Source: Granulicella sp. (GTDB lineage: Bacteria; Acidobacteriota; Terriglobia; Terriglobales; Acidobacteriaceae). Taken from it: a stretch of 35,298 bases of DNA. The translations under genes and the position numbers were made by a program. The notes under the pieces are model-generated. The model had not been told where the DNA came from. It saw only the letters and a program-made list of their open reading frames with translations, and did no database searches. Shown piece after piece: positions 33,118-35,298 of this stretch. Location: NCBI GenBank assembly GCA_025357875.1, contig JANYLK010000226.1, positions 1-35,298 on the forward strand, in the 5' to 3' direction. Each line of letters opens with the position of its first letter. The first letter of the stretch is position 1.

Positions 33118-34758
33118 CTATTGAGTGGCGCAGGCGAAGCTGGTGGCCAAGTTGAGATTTCCGCTGCCGTTATATTTTGGCCAGGTGGGGTATTGGCATA
33201 GAGGCCTGGTTCGGCTGGCGGAGTTCCGATTGTTGTCGACTACGACCAGGTTGGCGGGCGCGGTGCCTGTGTCGAGCCAGTGATCGAGCGTGCCGAGCGC
33301 GTCGAAGCCCGCGTCAAAATCGCCCCGCCCGTGTCCGTAGCCTGGGACGAGATAGAATCGCGCGAACTTGTCGACCGCATCTTTGCCCATGGTGCGTTCC
33401 AGCATGTCGAAATAGAGGACTGAGGCTCCGGTGGGGATGGTGGCGTCGGTGGTTCCGTGAAGCATCAGGAATTTTCCACCGTGCTGGGCAAAGCGGGATA
33501 AGTCAGAATCGCTGGCGTCGGAGGCTTGCGATTGGGGCAGAAGTTCTGCGGCGTAGTCGCCGCCTGTGGTGGTATTGAATTTCAAGGCATTGTAGTGGTC
33601 ATCTCCGGTGACGAAGTAACGCAAGACCTGATCCCCGACCACGTAGTAGAGCGAGTTCAGGAAGATGATTGGCGTGCGCTGCGGGTGGTGGAAGATTCCC
33701 ATGGAGCCGGTCAAGTCGGAGCCCGCGAGCACGTTGTAGCCAGGCATCTCCTGAACGCCGTGCCAGAGGGGCTGGACCGTTTTCTGTTCCGTTGCGAAGG
33801 TTTGGACGGTGGCTAGTTGCTGGGAGGTCAAGCAATGCTTCCCGTTCTGCCCCGCCGCGCAGAGGAGGGTTGCGGGGTCGAAATGACATGCTGCAACGTT
33901 TGCGATGATGCCATCTTTGGCGCCATCGAGTGCGTCACATTGCTGCATGACCGACTGCGAAAGAAGCTTTGTGGCGGACTTTGGAAGGAAGCCACCTTTG
34001 GCGTACATTGCCTGGGATACTCGGATCAGTTGAAGGTCAAGTTGGACCTGGTCCCATCCGGCATAGGCTCCGAGAACACCATCGTAGTCGTCGGGCCAAC
34101 GTTGCACGACGAAGTAGGCTTCACGGCCACCGGTGGAGCCTCCAAGGAAGAACATCCGGTCGGGGCGCGAGCCATATCGCTGCTCGATGATAGCCATTGC
34201 GGCGTCGTGTGTTTTCTTCAAGCCGTCCTGTGCGAAGTTGCGACGTTCTTCGAGATTCTTCGCGAAGGACGCATTCACGGCGTTCAGTTCATCGGGCAGG
34301 AGCAGATAGTGTTTGTGGTGGCCGGAATCTCCCCCGAAGGTGACATAGCCGCGCTCCAGCGGACCGGGCTGGTTGGCTATGCTGACGGGCAGATGCTTCA
34401 GCCCATTGGTTGCGCCAAGCCAGCCATCGAAAAGGCCTCCGCCGAAATGGACGGCCTTACGGTTCCAATGCGTGGGGAGGTTTACTTCGAACCGGATCGG
34501 TTGAGCTAAAGCATCTACAGGCGAGATGCGGCCGAGGACTTTGCAATACTCTCCCCGCTCGTCGTGGATCAGCTTCGCGGAGTTTACCGTCGCTCCGTTG
34601 GTTGGCAAACCGATGCTCGCGGCGGATATTTTGAGTTTGACCACCGATTTGCAAGAGTGCTGAGGATCCTGGAAGGCAGTTGTCGATTGAGCGGGACAGG
34701 TGATGAGGGCAATTCCCAGAGTTGCAATCAAGAGCAGAGTCATACGGACTTGGTTCAT
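33118..34758 (-). CDS. Tannase/feruloyl-esterase-family alpha/beta hydrolase, variant active-site motif
   Basis: The 546-residue protein has a signal peptide (LLLIATLGIALITCPAQ) and resembles the tannase/feruloyl esterase family, which splits ester bonds of gallate or ferulate in plant material. The nucleophile elbow is GGSTGGREA (S208), the acid is D438 (LHGTTDATIPTGA), and the base is H476 (VPGYGHGRGDF). Family members normally carry the CS-D-HC motif, in which the Cys before Ser and the Cys after His form a disulfide. Here both are Gly (G207, G477). Other family features are kept: CDALDGAKDGIIANVAACHFDP and the CLTSQQLATV stretch. Catalysis may persist without the disulfide, or the substrate may differ. 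It is exported and single-gene. Confidence 0.85.
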   Translation of the reverse strand: MNQVRMTLLLIATLGIALITCPAQSTTAFQDPQHSCKSVVKLKISAASIGLPTNGATVNSAKLIHDERGEYCKVLGRISPVDALAQPIRFEVNLPTHWNRKAVHFGGGLFDGWLGATNGLKHLPVSIANQPGPLERGYVTFGGDSGHHKHYLLLPDELNAVNASFAKNLEERRNFAQDGLKKTHDAAMAIIEQRYGSRPDRMFFLGGSTGGREAYFVVQRWPDDYDGVLGAYAGWDQVQLDLQLIRVSQAMYAKGGFLPKSATKLLSQSVMQQCDALDGAKDGIIANVAACHFDPATLLCAAGQNGKHCLTSQQLATVQTFATEQKTVQPLWHGVQEMPGYNVLAGSDLTGSMGIFHHPQRTPIIFLNSLYYVVGDQVLRYFVTGDDHYNALKFNTTTGGDYAAELLPQSQASDASDSDLSRFAQHGGKFLMLHGTTDATIPTGASVLYFDMLERTMGKDAVDKFARFYLVPGYGHGRGDFDAGFDALGTLDHWLDTGTAPANLVVVDNNRNSASRTRPLCQYPTWPKYNGSGNLNLATSFACATQ

Positions 34759-34926
34759 TTGGCTTTGGATGCGCCTGTCTGTGGGCTAGCGTTTTCAGTC
34801 ATGTAGAACTGTTCGTCGGATGAAAATAAGTCCGCCCCCGGCGAGCAGCCGAGCAGTTGAATTGACTCGCGGGAACACGTTAATAAATTGCAGTCAGGGT
34901 TTAGTCTAGGGATTGTGAGATATCCG

Positions 34927-35298
34927 ATGCGCAGGTATTCATGCAATGGATGGCTATTAGCGTTCGGGCTGTCGTTTGCGGCCGTGGGCGGACGTGTAGG
35001 GGCGCAGATGCCTGTTGCGGCGCATGCGTTTGCGATGCCGGCTAGTGCGCCGAGCGGGGCGAAGATTTTTCCGCTGGACGATGTGAAGCGTGGACTGCAT
35101 GGGGTGGCGTATACGGTGTTCGAGGGAGTGACCCCGGAGCCGATGGAAGTCGAAATTCTGGGCGTGCTGACGGATGCGATTGGGCCTGGGCAGGATATGA
35201 TTCTGGGCCGTTTGAAGGGCGAGAAGCCGGAGTACACGGGCGTGGTTGCGGGGATGAGCGGGAGTCCGGTGTATATAGACGGGCGGCTTGTGGGTGCG
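34927..35298 (+). CDS. Secreted SpoIVB-type S55 peptidase-domain protein, partial
   Basis: The frame runs from an ATG at 34927 to the window edge, 124 codons with no stop, so the C-terminal part is missing. A signal peptide (GWLLAFGLSFAAVGGRVGAQ) is followed by an N-terminal region (MKIFPLDDVKRGLHGVAYTVFEGV-like) and the S55 peptidase signature GVVAGMSGSPVYIDGRLVGA, where the Ser in GMSGSP is the catalytic nucleophile of SpoIVB-like serine peptidases. The first part matches the usual order in this group (ILGVLTDAIGPGQDMILGRLKG). A GTG at 34915 is an alternative start. It is divergent from the tannase-family gene. In a non-sporulating lineage its role is unknown. Confidence 0.8.
   Translation, partial: MRRYSCNGWLLAFGLSFAAVGGRVGAQMPVAAHAFAMPASAPSGAKIFPLDDVKRGLHGVAYTVFEGVTPEPMEVEILGVLTDAIGPGQDMILGRLKGEKPEYTGVVAGMSGSPVYIDGRLVGA

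Overview
The window looks like chromosomal DNA of a soil Acidobacteriota of the class Terriglobia (Granulicella/Edaphobacter/Terriglobus type). This is inferred from gene content and intergenic repeat style, not from a marker-gene comparison. The pointers are a secreted VWA protein of the 'VWFA-related Acidobacterial domain' type, an ECF sigma / zinc-finger anti-sigma / DUF3106 cluster, a DUF4136 protein, a SpoIVB-type S55 domain protein, and REP-like palindromes that are, from memory, common in these genomes. Most of the window is ordinary chromosome; the only trace of a mobile element is at the left end.

Layout. Bases 1-940 hold a possible partial membrane protein, a decayed phage-type integrase with its terminator, and tRNA-Val(CAC), whose 3' end faces the integrase. 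Bases 1174-3459 hold the ECF sigma factor, its anti-sigma factor and a secreted DUF3106 protein. Bases 3503-5338 (minus) encode proline dehydrogenase and a dolichyl-phosphate-glucose-synthase-like glycosyltransferase. Then come the plus-strand membrane peptidase SppA and, convergent with it, an M50 (site-2-protease-like) protein, a DsbA-like thioredoxin, glutamine-dependent NAD+ synthetase and a polyprenyl-phosphate sugar-1-phosphate transferase. Bases 14373-18524 (minus) carry an MlaF-like ABC ATPase, a repeat-rich gap, a MobA-like nucleotidyltransferase whose 5' end lies inside repeats, and an M20 peptidase. Bases 18644-21031 hold a second GT2 glycosyltransferase, a divergent secreted rhamnogalacturonan-acetylesterase-like enzyme, and a DUF4136 gene that appears frameshifted at its start. 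SecA follows on the plus strand.

Bases 24504-28670 (minus) form a tight three-gene operon: an NtrC-type sigma-54 activator, its PAS histidine kinase and a proline-rich lipoprotein. A divergent rhodanese follows. Next is an ATGA-coupled xerD-xerC pair with a divergent stand-alone UBP-type zinc finger, then the acidobacterial VWA protein and a tannase/feruloyl-esterase-family hydrolase in which both paired cysteines of the family motif are glycine. The window ends inside an S55-domain protein gene.

Together the genes suggest an envelope-focused, plant-polymer-using soil bacterium: protein export (SecA), membrane proteolysis (SppA, M50), polysaccharide assembly (sugar transferase, two GT2s), secreted esterases and two transcriptional stress/signalling systems. 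I found no phage cluster, CRISPR array or complete insertion sequence. The observations most worth checking are the frameshifted DUF4136 start, the mobA 5' end built from repeats, the two related 'CAGAATGACGG' repeat loci, the integrase relic beside tRNA-Val, and the tannase-family motif change.
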